Shown in pieces: positions 25,047 through 37,001 of a stretch of DNA of 64,000 bases; the first letter of the stretch is position 1; each line of letters starts with the position of its first letter. The position numbers and the translations under genes are program-made. This stretch comes from Earliella scabrosa. Lineage: Eukaryota > Basidiomycota > Agaricomycetes > Polyporales > Polyporaceae. Below the pieces are notes generated by a model. The model was not told where the DNA came from, did no database searches, and saw only the letters and a program-made list of their open reading frames with translations. The DNA is taken from positions 310,001 through 374,000 of the forward strand of contig JABYQQ010000003.1 in the NCBI GenBank assembly GCA_022605405.1. Reading direction: 5' to 3'.

Positions 25047-26926
25047 TCAACGCTTCGCAAGCCCCGAGCGCCCGAAGGTCCTCGACGACCCCGGGGTCTC
25101 AGATCTCAGGCCGGACTCCCTCGGCGCACTATCACACTGCGTTCCGGGTGTACTTGAGCTCGGTGGGCCGTCATCTGCGATGTGAAATTCACCCCCGGAG
25201 CTGGTATTGTAGTGACTTCCAACAGACATCTGACTTCCAAACGTCATCATCGATGGACCTTGGAATGGGATGCGGAAGCTTGAAGGTGTTCCCTGTTGTT
25301 CGTCCGTATAGGCTATGGTGGTTCCCTGCGCCTTCCTTCGAGGCGGTGCCGGGCTCAGGCCACTGTTCCTCCGCCGGTCGCCGTAAGATGACCGGGGATT
25401 GGACGACGACGTCAGCGGTCGTGTGAGAATCTTGCCTGGAAGCGCATGGTGCTTGAAGCTCGATGGCGCTGACTGTTCCATGTCTCTGGCAACTGTGCTG
25501 TGGATGTGGAGCGTGCGAGATGTCCCCGTCCCCTGTGTTGCTACGGCAATGCAGGGTACAAGGTTATGCACTCATCATCGCCATGGTGAGGACGGGACTT
25601 ACCATGTTGTGACAGTTGCAGGCCCTCGGGTAAGACTCCGCGATGCTTCCTTCTTGGAAGGGTAAAGACTGCGGACAGCCATCCCAGCCACGTCTCATAT
25701 ATCTCTTCCTGGGCGGCGAAGATACAAAAGAACAGTAGCGGTGTGATGGCTATGCGAAGAGGTCAGTGGACGTTCAAGTGATACCGATCGCATGCTCAAC
25801 GTACCTTCCCAGAGCACGCTCGTAAGATTCAACTTGGTAAGGACGAGATTCCTTTCCCTCCATTCCCGCGGGTTGACTTCCTTCCCTGACCATGAAAAGT
25901 GTGCCGGGATCCACAGAGCGAGAAGAACCGTGTAGAAGGTGGCAGAGATCATTGTGACGAACACCAGCCCGGCAAAACGTGCGAACCGCTTGGTCTTGAC
26001 GAAAAGCCATCCTGGGTGTTCCAGCACGGTGTCGGAAAATCTCCAAATAACGACACCCATGATCGCGGTGATGATAACAGCTATCGCAAGAGGGATTAGG
26101 GTGAATACTAGCGAGACAACGGTGAAGGCCGTGTTATCGAAGTAGCACGAATTCTGTGCCGAGGGGTGGGTTGTCAATCCATAAGCTCATGACAGCGAGT
26201 TTCTTAGCCTTACAATAGCGTAGCTGACCACCTTGGTATGCCCTCGAATCATTTGTGGGATCGGGGTAATCAAGACGGGTAGGGCCCAAACTAGACATAC
26301 TCATTGCTGAGTGATTCGTCACATTCGAACATGGCACGTACCGAACGGCGCTCCACAAAGTAGAAGGATGCTCCGTCTTGGAAGGCGAGGATAGTCATCT
26401 GCACTACGCTTTGGCTGCAGTTGCAGCAATGCGAGCGATAGGCATGGCTGACAGTAGAACCAACGAGGTCAGTGGCTTGTTCGTTAACTGTGAAGAGATG
26501 TCACAACCAATGTGAAGCTAACTGCAAATGCCGACTTCACCACCGTCACATACCGTAGCCTACGGATTATGTCAGTGAGAGGCCAGATTCGAGTTTGAGA
26601 GGTCCTCACAAGATCGAATTGGCGACGCAGAAGCTGACCATTGCTTCGAAATTCTGGAGTTGGTCTCCCAGCTGTTGAGGGACAAGCTTGTGTACAATAG
26701 GGGGTGCAATGTCCAGGATGGAGCGAAGGAGACATGAAATTATCAGTGCCGTGACCATTGAGTGCTTCGGTGCGGGAGTAGCAAGTAGGAGCGTGAAGAG
26801 GGATATATTACACAACTGGAGACGAGTTAGCACAAGGTTGAGAGAGGATAGAGACGAAGAGTATACTTCAAGCACGATGACCACCGTTGTGAGGGTGCCA
26901 ATAGTCGGCATCGCTGGGATCCGCAC
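25047..26926 (-). CDS. Multi-pass membrane protein of unknown function (model partly unresolved)
   Basis: Minus-strand membrane protein with at least six hydrophobic segments and a long Ser-rich soluble C-terminus. Well-supported exons are 26815-26610 (FTLLLATPAPKHS), 26153-25805 (TAFTVVSLVFTLIPLAIAVI, FVTMISATFYTVLLALWIP), 25749-25603 (AITPLLFFCIFAAQEEIYE) and 25540-25047. An upstream exon ending at 26867 (TLTTVVIVLE) belongs too; the start codon is not resolved. Between 26560 and 26154, plausible coding segments occupy different frames. An intact model needs a 16- or 19-nt microexon near 26559 and two weak introns. A GPCR-like or channel-like role would be speculation. Confidence 0.6.
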
Positions 26927-27815
26927 TGCACAGGGCCAGCGGGACTGGACCAGAGAAGGGTCGGTGGGAGATGTCGTGCAGCGTGTCCACCGGCTCCTAG
27001 GTATATCTCATGCTGAGTCCGCGGTGATTGATCCAGTTACACATCTTCTGCGGGCAGTACAGGCAACATATTTTGGGCGTCCCATGAGAGATCTGTCTGG
27101 GAAGAAGCGTGGAAGGCAGTTGGATGATATGGTTTGACTGTGGAGCCCTGATGAACGCCAGATGTCGGGACGGTGGTGGCCCAATACCCGACACGACGCA
27201 TGGTCCTGAGATGATGTTAACTGGCACAGTGTCGCAGCAGCTGCACGCCGCAGGGGCCAATTCTCCCGGGCCCGGCATTGACACCGACTCGGAGTAAAGG
27301 ACGCGACTTCTTACCCCGAGGCTTCTGGGTCTGAGCTGGAGCCATGCAAGCACTTGAATAAATGAGTAGCTGGTTGAATGCCCGACAGCAAGGTCGTTGT
27401 CGTACCGAGGAACACGGCGGTTCAGGTTGACGGAGACGACAAGCAACTTGCACCTGCCGCTTCTAACATCGTCACGTTCCCGGCGCGTCGGTCACAGGCG
27501 CCTGCGGAATGCAACGCGTCGTCGCGCCGTCATAGACTCATACACCACAACATCCGCTATCTACGACTTTTCACCCCTCCCCTTGCCTTCATCTTTGAAC
27601 GGGGCCTCCGATTATTTTGCACATACTCCACATTGATGATAACCTGAACTGGACAACGCCAATCGCCCACGGGAACTCACGCCAGTCGCGTGAGGTAACT
27701 CATGCTCGTCACAGTCACGGTACGCGTCAAAGCCGCGCTACGAGCCCAGTCGCGTCGACTCCCTATCCGCCTCCCACCACACCACCACATCCACATCTCT
27801 CCATCTGCCGTCGTC
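26927..27815. other. Intergenic region, divergent promoters
   Basis: It separates the membrane-protein gene from DNA ligase. A possible 5' exon of the minus-strand gene (ATG at 27345, MAPAQTQKPRG, then GTAAGA donor) lies here but cannot be joined with confidence. The ligase promoter occupies the right half. Confidence 0.4.
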
Positions 27816-30800
27816 ATGGGTCGTCAGCAAACACTGGGCAAGTGCATTGGTGAGCTAGGCTCCAGCGTATCTGATATGTGTCTTCTAGGCAAGTTCTTTG
27901 GGGGAGGAAAGACGGCGGACCCCCCTGTCCAAACCAAACTCGAGGAGGCATTCGGTGGGAAGAGGAAGCGCACTGGCAAGACGGAGGCTAAAGTGGAAGT
28001 CAAGGCTTGCGAAGGCGCGGATAGCCAACAGGATAAAGGTGTGTTGCTCACATTGCAAATGTCCCAATCGTTGACCATGTTCGCAGCGACACGGTCGCCG
28101 TCACCCGCGAAGGATGGTGAGTTTGAATATGACTCTTCGCCATCTCCTCATGCGAACCAAAAGACAGTCCGAGAGAAGCCCCCTGCCACGAAACGACGCC
28201 GAGTAATCGAGTCCGACTCTGAGGATTCGCCTGAACGTCAGTGTAACCCGTGCCGGGCGTGTTGCCGCCATTCTGAGATGTTGCCTCCCAGCTGGTCCAT
28301 CTAACTCCAAGAAGTCGGACGCGCCATCTCACAAGCCACCCTCATCTAAGGGTAAGAAAGCCGCGACCAGCATACCGTCCAAGGCGAAAGCCGAAGTGGC
28401 TGTGGCGGAAGACGAGCCGATGGACGAAGACGAAGCGGAGGCCGCAGCGTCCTCGAGCCCTGAGGATGATGTCGACGAAGGAGAGGAAGAGGTAGATGTT
28501 GATGAAGAGCTCGAGGGAGAAGATGGTGTAGCCTCCCAGAAGTGAGATCATGGCTCTCATGCCCACCCGCACACCGTTGACCAATGCTGTCTTCCCTCAC
28601 CTTGCAGCGCCGAGGCAGCTCTATTACGAGTACAGGAGGTTGACTTGCCTGGTGGCTGGAAAGCGGGAGATCCGTAAGGACTGCGATTGCGACTCGCCCA
28701 GATTGCTCCACTGATTGCTCACTATAGCGTTCCATATGCTGCACTCGCAAAGGTGTTCGCCTTGATCGAGGCTACTACGAAGCGCATTGAGAAGACTTCC
28801 CTGCTGACGTCCTTCCTGTTGCTGGTGATACGTCGTAGAGCCCAGGGAGATACCCAATCTCTCCTACAAGCCGTGTACCTGTGTATCAATAGGGTGCGTA
28901 GCCTATCATATGCAACGTGTACCCCTTGTGTTGATACTTCTGCAGCTATGTCCTGACTATGTCGGCATAGAACTCGGCATTGGCGAAAGCTTGCTCATCA
29001 AAGCTATCAGCGAATCGACAGGACGCAGCATGGCTACAGTCAAGGCAGACTTGAAGAAAGAGGGCGATCTGGGATTGGTGGCGATGGTCAGACTTCAGTT
29101 GCCTGCGGTCTGGTCTAGATGGGCACTAATACCTGAGACGAGCAGAATTCCAAGAACAGCCAGAAGACACTCTTCAAACCGAAACCGTTAACCCTTCCGA
29201 CTGTGTTCAAGAACTTGAAGGAGATCGCTCTGAGTAGTGGCCATTCGGTATGACCCGGAATCCTACCCCTCTCATCGACGGAGGCTTACGCTTTGCCTGG
29301 AAGTCACAAACAAAGAAGGTATCCATCATCACGAAGCTGTTAGCAGCGTGCCAGGGTCAAGAAGCGAAGTACATCATCCGCAGCCTGGAGGGGAAGCTTC
29401 GTATAGGCAATGCAGAGCGCACCGTGCTTGTGGCACTCGCCCATGCTGCTGTTCTCGCGGAACAAGAGAGCTGTTCGTTCCCTTCTGATGCTCCATGATG
29501 GACATAAGGACTGAAACGTTTGATTGTTCAGCGAACAAGCGAATGAACAAGGATAAGCTCGCCGCTCGGCTGGAAGAAGCTGCTGGCGTCATCAAGCAGG
29601 TGTATAGGTAACAAGGCACTCCCGGACTGCGTACTAGATGCGAGCCATCTGATAATCCCGCCTGTACAGCGAACTTCCGAGTTATGACCTCGTCATCCCC
29701 GCGCTCCTCAACGTCGGATTGGATAGGCTTCGGGAAGAGTGTAAGCTCACGCCTGGCGTCCCGCTCAAACCGATGCTGGCGAAACCCACAAAGGCTATCG
29801 GAGAGGTGCTTGACAAGTTCGAGGGCAAGAAGTTCACGTGCGAGTACAAGTATGATGGTGAACGTGCCCAGGTGCGTTCCGCTCACCGCGTGCAACAGCA
29901 CCAAGTGCCACAGCTACTCACTCGCGCATGGTTCGCTCTAGGTCCACAAGCTTGCGGACGGTACCATCGCGGTCTTCAGCCGCAACTCCGAGGACATGAG
30001 CAAAAAGTATCCGGACCTGATGGAGCAGCTGCCCCGGGTGCGTTGAATTTCTCCACGCCGCGCCGCGAGCCTGTGCCCGATCATTGAGGCCGCGTGGACT
30101 GACCGCGGCGCCCCACAGTGCGTCAAAGAGAGCACGAAGACGTTCGTGTTCGACGCTGAGGCGGTGGCCATCGACAAGGACACGGCGAAGCTGCTTCCCT
30201 TCCAGGAGCTCAGCAGGCGGAAGCGCAAGGACGTCAAGGTCGAGGACATCAAGGTCCGCGTCTGCCTGTTTGCGTTTGATCTGCTCTACCTGAACGGCGA
30301 GGTGCGTGGCGTCCCATTCCCCGCTGGTCACCGTTCATCCGCCGCCGCTCGACTGACGATCTGTTTCCGTTCCTGAATCCCCGGACGCGCACTTTACCCG
30401 GTCTTCGCCGCCCCCTGCCTCAAACGGATGCACGTACCCACGCACACAGCCGCTGCTGCAGAAGGACTTCTCGGAGCGTCGGCAGATGCTCCAGGAGCAC
30501 TTCCAGCCCGTCGAGCTGGAGTTCCAGTACGCCAAGGCGTCCGACTGTGAGACGACGGACGAGATCCAGACGTTCCTCGAGGAGAGCGTCAAAGATGGCT
30601 GCGAAGGCCTCATGGTCAAGATGCTCGACGGCGAGCTCAGCCACTACCAGCCGAGTCGGCGGACAGTGAACTGGCTCAAGGTGAGCACCACGTCCCTCGG
30701 CTAAGTCCCCGCTGACTGGTTTGGGCGCTTGGGTAGCTCAAAAAGGATTACCTCGCGGGTGTGGGCGACTCCCTCGACCTCGTAGTCGTAGGTGGATACT

Positions 30801-31386
30801 ACGGCAAGGGCAAACGGACAAACGTCTACGGCGCCTTCCTCCTCGCATGTTACGATGCGGACTCGGAGGAGTATCAGACCATATGCAAGATTGGCACCGG
30901 CTTCAGCGACGAGGCGCTCCAGTCGCATTACGAGACGCTCAAACCACTCGAGATGCGGACTCCCCGAAATGACGTCAAGGTTGGCGGGGCGAAGCCTGAC
31001 GTGTGGTTCGAGCCCAAGGTCGTCTGGGAGGTGCTCACTGCAGACCTGAGCCTGAGCCCTATCTACACCGCGGCGCAGGGTCTGGTGCGTACACGTACAA
31101 GGTCGGCGTTTCATGTGGGTTTGCGCTAATGCGTGGGATTGGGTAGGTGGAGGAGCGGGGAATCTCGCTGCGCTTCCCCCGCTTCATCAGAATTCGCGAT
31201 GACAAGAACGCGGATGACGCAACTGGGCCCGAGCAGGTAGGTTACGCGGATAGAGTCTCCTCCCTGTCGTGTCATCCCAGCTGATATATTGCCGTGCAGA
31301 TCGCAGAGATGTATAATCGCCAGGTCCTTGCCCAGACGAAAGGGAAGAAGGGCAAGGGAGGCGACGCAGACGACGGTTTCTGGTAA
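27816..31386 (+). CDS. CDC9: ATP-dependent DNA ligase I
   Basis: Replicative DNA ligase that seals Okazaki fragments. Preferred exons: 27816-27837, 27889-28038, 28087-28236, 28292-28541, 28608-28673, 28728-28893, 28946-29086, 29143-29247, 29304-29472, 29532-29607, 29670-29871, 29942-30037, 30119-30301, 30450-30680, 30737-31084, 31147-31236 and 31300-31386. This gives 843 residues. Taking the first intron as GC-AG yields the N-terminal PCNA-binding box QQTLGKFF; a GT-AG alternative inserts four residues and breaks it. The acidic linker is followed by the DNA-binding domain ([15 protein letters not shown]), then nucleotidyltransferase motif I with lysine 492 in [33 protein letters not shown] and the OB-fold. 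Confidence 0.95.
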
Positions 31387-31553
31387 CCTTAGATGTGTTC
31401 GCGGTGTTTTCGTGCTTTCGCGTGTGTCGTTCGTCGCACTGTATTTACTATTAGCGTAAGGTGGTCTATGGAGGATAACATGACAGCAAGTCCGTCATCG
31501 TCCAGACGGTGGGGAAAGTCTATGGGGAACGGGGAAATGCACTCGCAAGAGTG

Positions 31554-32169
31554 TCATTTTGAGACGGCTGTCTTGGCCGTGTCCGCGGCCTCTGCTGCCT
31601 TTGCTGCGATGGGCTGGCTGGCCTCCTTCTTGTCCTTGCCACCCATGTACCAATAGTTGACGAAGCGGGCACTTTGTATGAGTTGTGCCGTTGCGTTTGT
31701 GCCGTGGCAGGCGAAGAGCAGGTAATTCCGTGGTTGTACGCGCCATGCTGGGTTGCGAGACTCAGGATACACGGTCGGCTATGAGTGTAGTGCGTGGTAC
31801 GTACCGAAACGCATGAAGACCATGCTGATTGAAGATGGACGGGTTGAACGCGGGGTGGGGTAGATATACTGACAGGTGCACTCACGAGTAGGATGCCAAT
31901 GCCGTCGTCATGGGTCCCGAGATGACCTCCTCATCTTTGCGCAAGTCTGCGAGGGCGGCGAGGGGAAGACCCCAGTTGGCGACCTATTGTGCAGGTGGGT
32001 GAGTCGACTCATGCGCAACCCCACAGCGTCAATTACTGACTGGTCCCCAGAAATGTGTACCTGCGAGCACTCAGTGAGGAGAAGACATGGACGAGAGCAA
32101 GCATCACGTACTGAAAAAGTATTCGCGGCCCGCGGGGGACTGCAGCCAGTTGATGAACTTGGAGGCCAT
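31554..32169 (-). CDS. MPC1: Mitochondrial pyruvate carrier subunit 1
   Basis: 129-residue MPC1-type subunit of the inner-membrane pyruvate carrier. Exons: 32169-32112, 32060-32041, 31983-31886, 31824-31805 and 31747-31554; two of them are only 20 nt, yet the phases join cleanly. Family marks: [58 protein letters not shown]. The C-terminus is Ala/Lys-rich and variable. The gene is convergent with DNA ligase (167 bp apart) and divergent from the hypothetical gene at 32669. Confidence 0.93.
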
Positions 32170-32668
32170 GGTGGGAGAGAAACGGCGGTCTGACGAGCTC
32201 GAATCCGCGCAAAGTCGGGCCAGTCGAGCTGAGCGCCTCCTGCCTTATGGGGCACCCCACGTGGCCTGAGGGCGCTCTGTGTGCCGCTCTGGTCGGAGTT
32301 TGCGTGGACGGCGACGTCGAGGACGCTGGCAACGGACAGACTGGTCTCTTGCCCTCTGCTGGCTTCTGTGATCTGCTGCTGCTGCGACTGTGCTGGATGC
32401 AATCCCGAGATGCTGGGCAGAGCTGGCCGCGGCCGCTGTTGTTGCTGGAGACTGCGCTGGCGATCGACTCCAAGAACAAACTCTGGAGTGCATCTGCAAC
32501 GAGGCAGGGGCGCTAGACAGATGTGCAAAACGTAGGGCTGGCCAGTGCCCGCTGCCTGCCTGCCATCGCCCTTCTCACCCCGTCCGTCTGCTTGTCCCCT
32601 CGTCCACCTGAGCTGTCTTCTCCCTCCGTCCGGTGACCCCGCGCCCTCCCCGGCCCAAGTCTTCGATC
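32170..32668. promoter_or_regulatory. Divergent promoter region, MPC1 / conserved hypothetical
   Basis: 499 bp between divergent start codons. The right side (32545-32640) is CT-rich on the plus strand, consistent with the leader of the gene at 32669. No gene is seen inside. Confidence 0.4.
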
Positions 32669-34118
32669 ATGCAGGCCTACCACAATGGCGATCGCTTCTA
32701 CGGCCAGCAAGCCCCTCCATACGGCCCTCAGCCGCAGTACTTTCAGCAGTTCCCTGGCTATGGCTACCCCCAGTCGGGCCCGCAGCCCATTGCGGCCCCA
32801 TTTCCTGTCTATCCGAATGGCATGAATCCTGGCACCCCCGCGCCAGGCCGTCCCCGGCCGCTCGATCGCGAGCCCTCACGCTCGTCCACCCCCGGGAGGC
32901 CGGGCATGAAGCCTCTCAAATCCGCAATGAAGCGTACCAGGACTCCGGATCATGGCCCTCCTCCAGGAGAAGCACCGTCGCTGGTCCGCGGTCGTTCGTC
33001 GGATACAATCCAACGTCAGAGAACACGCTCGGGTTCACGCATGCGGTCCAACTCTATCCCCCGGTTCACTCCCAGTGCGTGCTTGTATTTGTTTTTGCTT
33101 CATATTCCTCGCCAACCGGACGCCACATGCTCGGCTAGGTCACATCATCCTCACGCTGCGATCGACCAACTTGCTGCACGTCGAGAACCTCTTTGACTCG
33201 GAGGCTGCAGCCGAGCTCACGGAGCAAGTCCTGGGGTTCTGGCAGCACGGCATCAACCGCCAATCACACAACCGGGGCAAGTGGAAAGTAGAGTTTGCTG
33301 GGAGTCCGTGGGCGTCCGTCGGGTTGGACGGAATCCTGTACGTCATAGTCACGTTTCTCCTGCCATCCCTCCTCCAATATCCCCGTTGCCTCTAGAGCGG
33401 GAAGGATGATCAACCGACTATTTCTCGTCTTGGGACGCTTGGTATGTTCAGTCTTATTCAGTGTGTGGAATGCAAGCGCTGACTCTCGCGAAGGGGTACT
33501 CGTATGCATCCACTGTGAACGTTGCGAACCCAGTACGTGCAGCATGCACCAATGGTCTTCCTGATCTCTGACAATTCTCCCCAAATAAACAGTGGAAGGC
33601 GCCGCAACTCATCTTTGCTGAGTGTGATCCTGACGTCGAAACCTACGTCTTCTCTATGATGCTCTCGAAGTCTGGAGACAGACTGACAATACTGGATGGC
33701 CCTCCTGATCTCACACAAGAGCTGGGCATCGGTCTCCGGGCCAACTTCCCCCGAAAAATTACAACGGATCGTGCTACCGAAGACGGGCTGCATATCTATG
33801 AAGTCAGGAAAGGAACCTACGGAGGTGCGCGTTACATTCCTCGTCCGCAATCCGCGTATCTTATCGCATACCACCACATCGCACCCGTACACAGTTGAAG
33901 TGGATCGAAGTCTCCTCGTGGCGTTCATCCTCCAGTTCTTCAGCGGAGCCGGCTTCGAGCTGTGCGGGAGCGTTCCCTTGGGCACCCGGGGCTTCCTGCA
34001 CCTCGGGCAGCGGCGCGAGCTGTGGGTCTTCAAGTTCCGCTCGCCGATGCGGCAGAAAGAGTTCCGACGGCCGTCGAGCCGTCAGAGCCGTCGGAGTCGT
34101 GGTGACCACGAGGCATGA
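32669..34118 (+). CDS. Conserved basidiomycete protein of unknown function
   Basis: Six exons (32669-33074, 33139-33337, 33396-33441, 33494-33532, 33593-33824 and 33895-34118) encode 381 residues. The N-terminal 135 residues are Pro/Gln/Tyr/Gly-rich (YGQQAPPYGPQPQYFQQF) and then Arg/Ser-rich; this part is probably disordered. The rest looks folded: LTLRSTNLLHVENLFDSEAA, KWKVEFAGSPWAS, QLIFAECDPDVETYVFSM, VDRSLLVAFILQFFSGAGFE, ELWVFKFRSP. The basic tail RRPSSRQSRRSRGDHEA could be a nuclear signal. I do not recognise the domain. Confidence 0.8.
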
Positions 34119-34715
34119 CACGGTGCATGAAGCGTTCACGACTTACTTTACGGTTGCATGATCTGCGATGACCGGAATGAATCCGACGAATTCTCCCGAG
34201 GCGCACGCTGGTCTGTGCTCCACCCCCCATTCTCCCTTCTCCCTCCTCCTGCTTATCGCTTGATGCTGTGCCTGTTCGTTCTGCGGCAGGAATCTGCTTG
34301 GTGTACCTTGGCTGTATATTTTACCTCGGGTGTCGACTATTGTTTCTTCGTTTGCTGGTTGTCTGTATCGATGCACGTACTGTATATGTAGCACCCCAAC
34401 ATAGATTCCGCCGCACCATCTATTCGTCTAAGTAGTCTGATTAGCTGTCGACGAGGTCTAAGTAGTGGTTTCTAGCGAGGTGTGTCTCTGTCCGGGACCC
34501 ATCGTGTTTGCTCCGGGTAATGTAGACGCACTTCGTGTCACTCGACAATACAGCCACAGCAGCGTTTCAAAGAAAACAAGTACTAGTACTGTCATGTGCT
34601 CACTCGGTATCCACCCGTTGTATCATGCAAGCTCGAGACGATTCATTCCCCCATTAAACGGCGTAGCAATTTGGAAGCGACGACGGCTCGTAACGGTGGC
34701 GGTACAGACGCAGTG
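34119..34715. other. Intergenic region
   Basis: About 600 bp between convergent ends. AT-richer around 34300-34450. No coding pattern is seen. Confidence 0.5.
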
Positions 34716-34958
34716 CTACTTCTTGGGCTCCTTGACGGGCTTGACGTCGGGCCTGGTCGGACCCTGCGTTGAACCGGTGTCCGGTCGCCCCATCATCGGC
34801 GTGGTGGAAAGGTCAATGCTTGGGAGGGTCATCCCGGAGTGTGGCAATGAGGGCTGTGCTGGCTGGGAAGGGTGTGAGCATGGAAAAGCGGAGGACGACG
34901 GCGAGCCGCGCGGGGGCTGCAGCGTACTAGGGGTGGCGTCAACTGTTGCAACCTGCAT
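34716..34958 (-). CDS. Small Pro/Ser/Thr-rich orphan protein
   Basis: 80 residues starting MQVATVDATPSTLQPP and ending KPVKEPKK. The ATG lies at a splice acceptor (TTAATGCAG), so either the intron at about 35025-34955 lies in the 5' UTR or an upstream exon (EFDLLAWEAYRP side) contributes. A TATA box at 35108-35118 sits upstream. The composition suggests a disordered protein. The TGST, GP and Lys-rich end loosely resemble the C-terminus of the orphan at 36402. No function is assigned. Confidence 0.4.
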   Translation of the reverse strand: MQVATVDATPSTLQPPRGSPSSSAFPCSHPSQPAQPSLPHSGMTLPSIDLSTTPMMGRPDTGSTQGPTRPDVKPVKEPKK

Positions 34959-35107
34959 TAATCACGGTTGAGCTGCGGTGCTCGAGGACGAGGAGGGATG
35001 ACGGCACGACCACAGAAGCACTCACAGGACGGTATGCTTCCCAGGCTAGCAGGTCGAACTCGAGAGAGCGGTGGGCTGATGGCCAGAGCTTAACGTCCCA
35101 CCTCCGT

Positions 35108-35118
35108 CCTTATATGCG
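35108..35118 (-). promoter_or_regulatory. TATA box of minus-strand orphan gene
   Basis: GCATATAAGGA on the minus strand. It overlaps the stop codon of an upstream 95-residue open frame (35397-35110), the same arrangement as at 39020-39029. Confidence 0.4.
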
Positions 35119-36401
35119 GAAACGGAGGACACGGCCACAAGGCAACCCTGAAACCGGTGTTCCAATGTCGCGCTCGTCAAATGCTCGGAGCCACTCTGCC
35201 ACGCCTCGCACAGCATGGGGCCGTGGACGTTGCCGCCAGCTATGCCAAAATCTGGCATTCCAGTCAGGCGATTCGAAAGGGGCGCTGCGCGGAGGACTGT
35301 GAATGAGGGGCGATCGATTAGATAGTAGCCGAACCCGAGTACAGCCCAAGGATCCTCGTGTTCTTCGTGCTCGTCTCCGAGACGGATTGGTGTACAAGCT
35401 TGTGTCGAAAAAGCGGATGAAGCTCCGGCTAAGAATACGGCTCCCGCGGAATGCTATGGCATGAATAATCTAGAGCATCCAGAAGCGTCCTTGGTGAGTC
35501 ACCCTTTGGGTACCATAGGGGTCCCTTGGTTCGGCGGCTGTGAGACAATGCGGCGAAAACAGGACGTCCGCTCCATTCTACCAGCGATGCTCGAACTTGA
35601 GCGGATTTGCCAGCACATCCTGTAGTGTGGAGTGGAGAGATTCAGAGACGCTACATCATTCCGCGGAATCATTTCGAGGAGAGGATCACCTGCATTCATA
35701 CTCGTCAGCGCTCACTGGCACCGCCAAAGACAAAGCAACATGGAAGCATGACGGGGGCGTCCGAGCATAGCATCCAGAAAGGCCTTCTGAGGCCTCAAGG
35801 CAGTCAACATGAGGACTGAGCTATTGCCTCGTGAGTGTCTTCTCATGCTGATGGTTTTTGGAAGTCGAAACCTCAGGTGAGAGGACAAAGTATTACCGGA
35901 CGAAGGGCACCGCCGCAGGTCACTAACCGCGTAGCTTACGTCAGCGGTTTTCCAGGTTCGCCAGCGTGCCTGGCAAGTACTCAGTCTTTCCCACTATGAT
36001 CGACGACGCGACGTCTTCTGCTCATCGCCTTCAGGCCAGATGTTCACAACATGTCATGTGCCCCCGTCTAGACTCTGACGCATTCCGTTAGTATTCAACT
36101 TCGGCCAAAGTTGTGCCAATTCAACGCTGCCACCATGTAGTGCAGTTGCCCTACATCGATGGTCCGATGACAACCGCAACAGGATCTAACCCCGAGTCCA
36201 CTGGCTCATCGAAGACTTATCCAAACGTTGTCTCATCAATCTGCAAGAAAGTATCTGCCAAAAATACATGACGCTCTCCGAGTCCATTATACTTGAGTCC
36301 ATGTCAACCCCCCACGTCAACTCCTCCATCTACAAGATATGAGCAGTACACCCAGAACTCCTCCACGTCCCCCTATGGAGCCTACTGGTGTTCCTGCCCT
36401 A
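35119..36401. other. Intergenic / unresolved region
   Basis: A minus-strand open frame 35397-35110 (95 residues, ending near RVLRFRI) may be a gene fragment, but it has no family or clear start. The rest, 35400-36400, shows no coding pattern on either strand. Confidence 0.35.
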
Positions 36402-37001
36402 TCATTTCTTCTTCTTGACGATCGGCCCCGTGGACCACGGCACAGTGGAATGTCCGGGTGTTGTCGCTGCCACAGCTGTACTGCCAGTGGTCGGCGCCGG
36501 CTTCCCACTCGCAGGCGGACCCCCCGTCGGCGATACTGACTTCTGGTCCTTCTTAACCTGGGGAACTGCTTTGGCCGGGTGTCCGACCGTCGCCTGCTCC
36601 TGTTTGCCTTTCGGGACGAACCAATCGTCGTCCGACTCATCCGAATCCTCTGATAGTGGACTGCAAGGCAGAAGTTCCGTAATCAGTCTGAGTTGTACCG
36701 TGCCAGTCACTCATTTGATGGACTCACACAGCAAGAGCGAGCAGCGGCGGCTCGTTCTCTTTGTCCATCTCGGGTGTCTGCTCCACCGCTAATACCACAC
36801 TGTCAGGCGAGACCCGCGAGTCGTCCCTGTTGTTCTCAGTTAGTGACTTTTGTATAGCAGTAATGTAGCTATGACTTACCCGGCCGCAGTGGCAGCGGTG
36901 TCCTCATCCCCGACAACATTGACGGCGGGGGGAACAGGGACGTCCACGGGCTCAAGGGGAACCCGGACAGGTGCCAAGATATCTTGAAGGCTAGGGGACA
37001 T
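36402..37001 (-). CDS. Orphan acidic protein with DDDWFVPKG motif
   Basis: Three exons (37001-36880, 36826-36728 and 36660-36402; both introns phase 2) encode 159 residues. Starts MSPSLQDILAPV. The middle has PEMDKENEPPLL. The last exon opens with the acidic box SEDSDESDDDWFVPKGKQEQ, then a Pro/Thr/Ser/Gly-rich disordered tail ending IVKKKK. A TATATAT box lies at about 37138-37144. The gene at 38480-38968 has the same intron phases and the same DDDWF(x)PKG box at the start of its last exon, so the two are paralogs. Family and function are unknown; a nuclear or scaffold role would be a guess. Confidence 0.65.
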
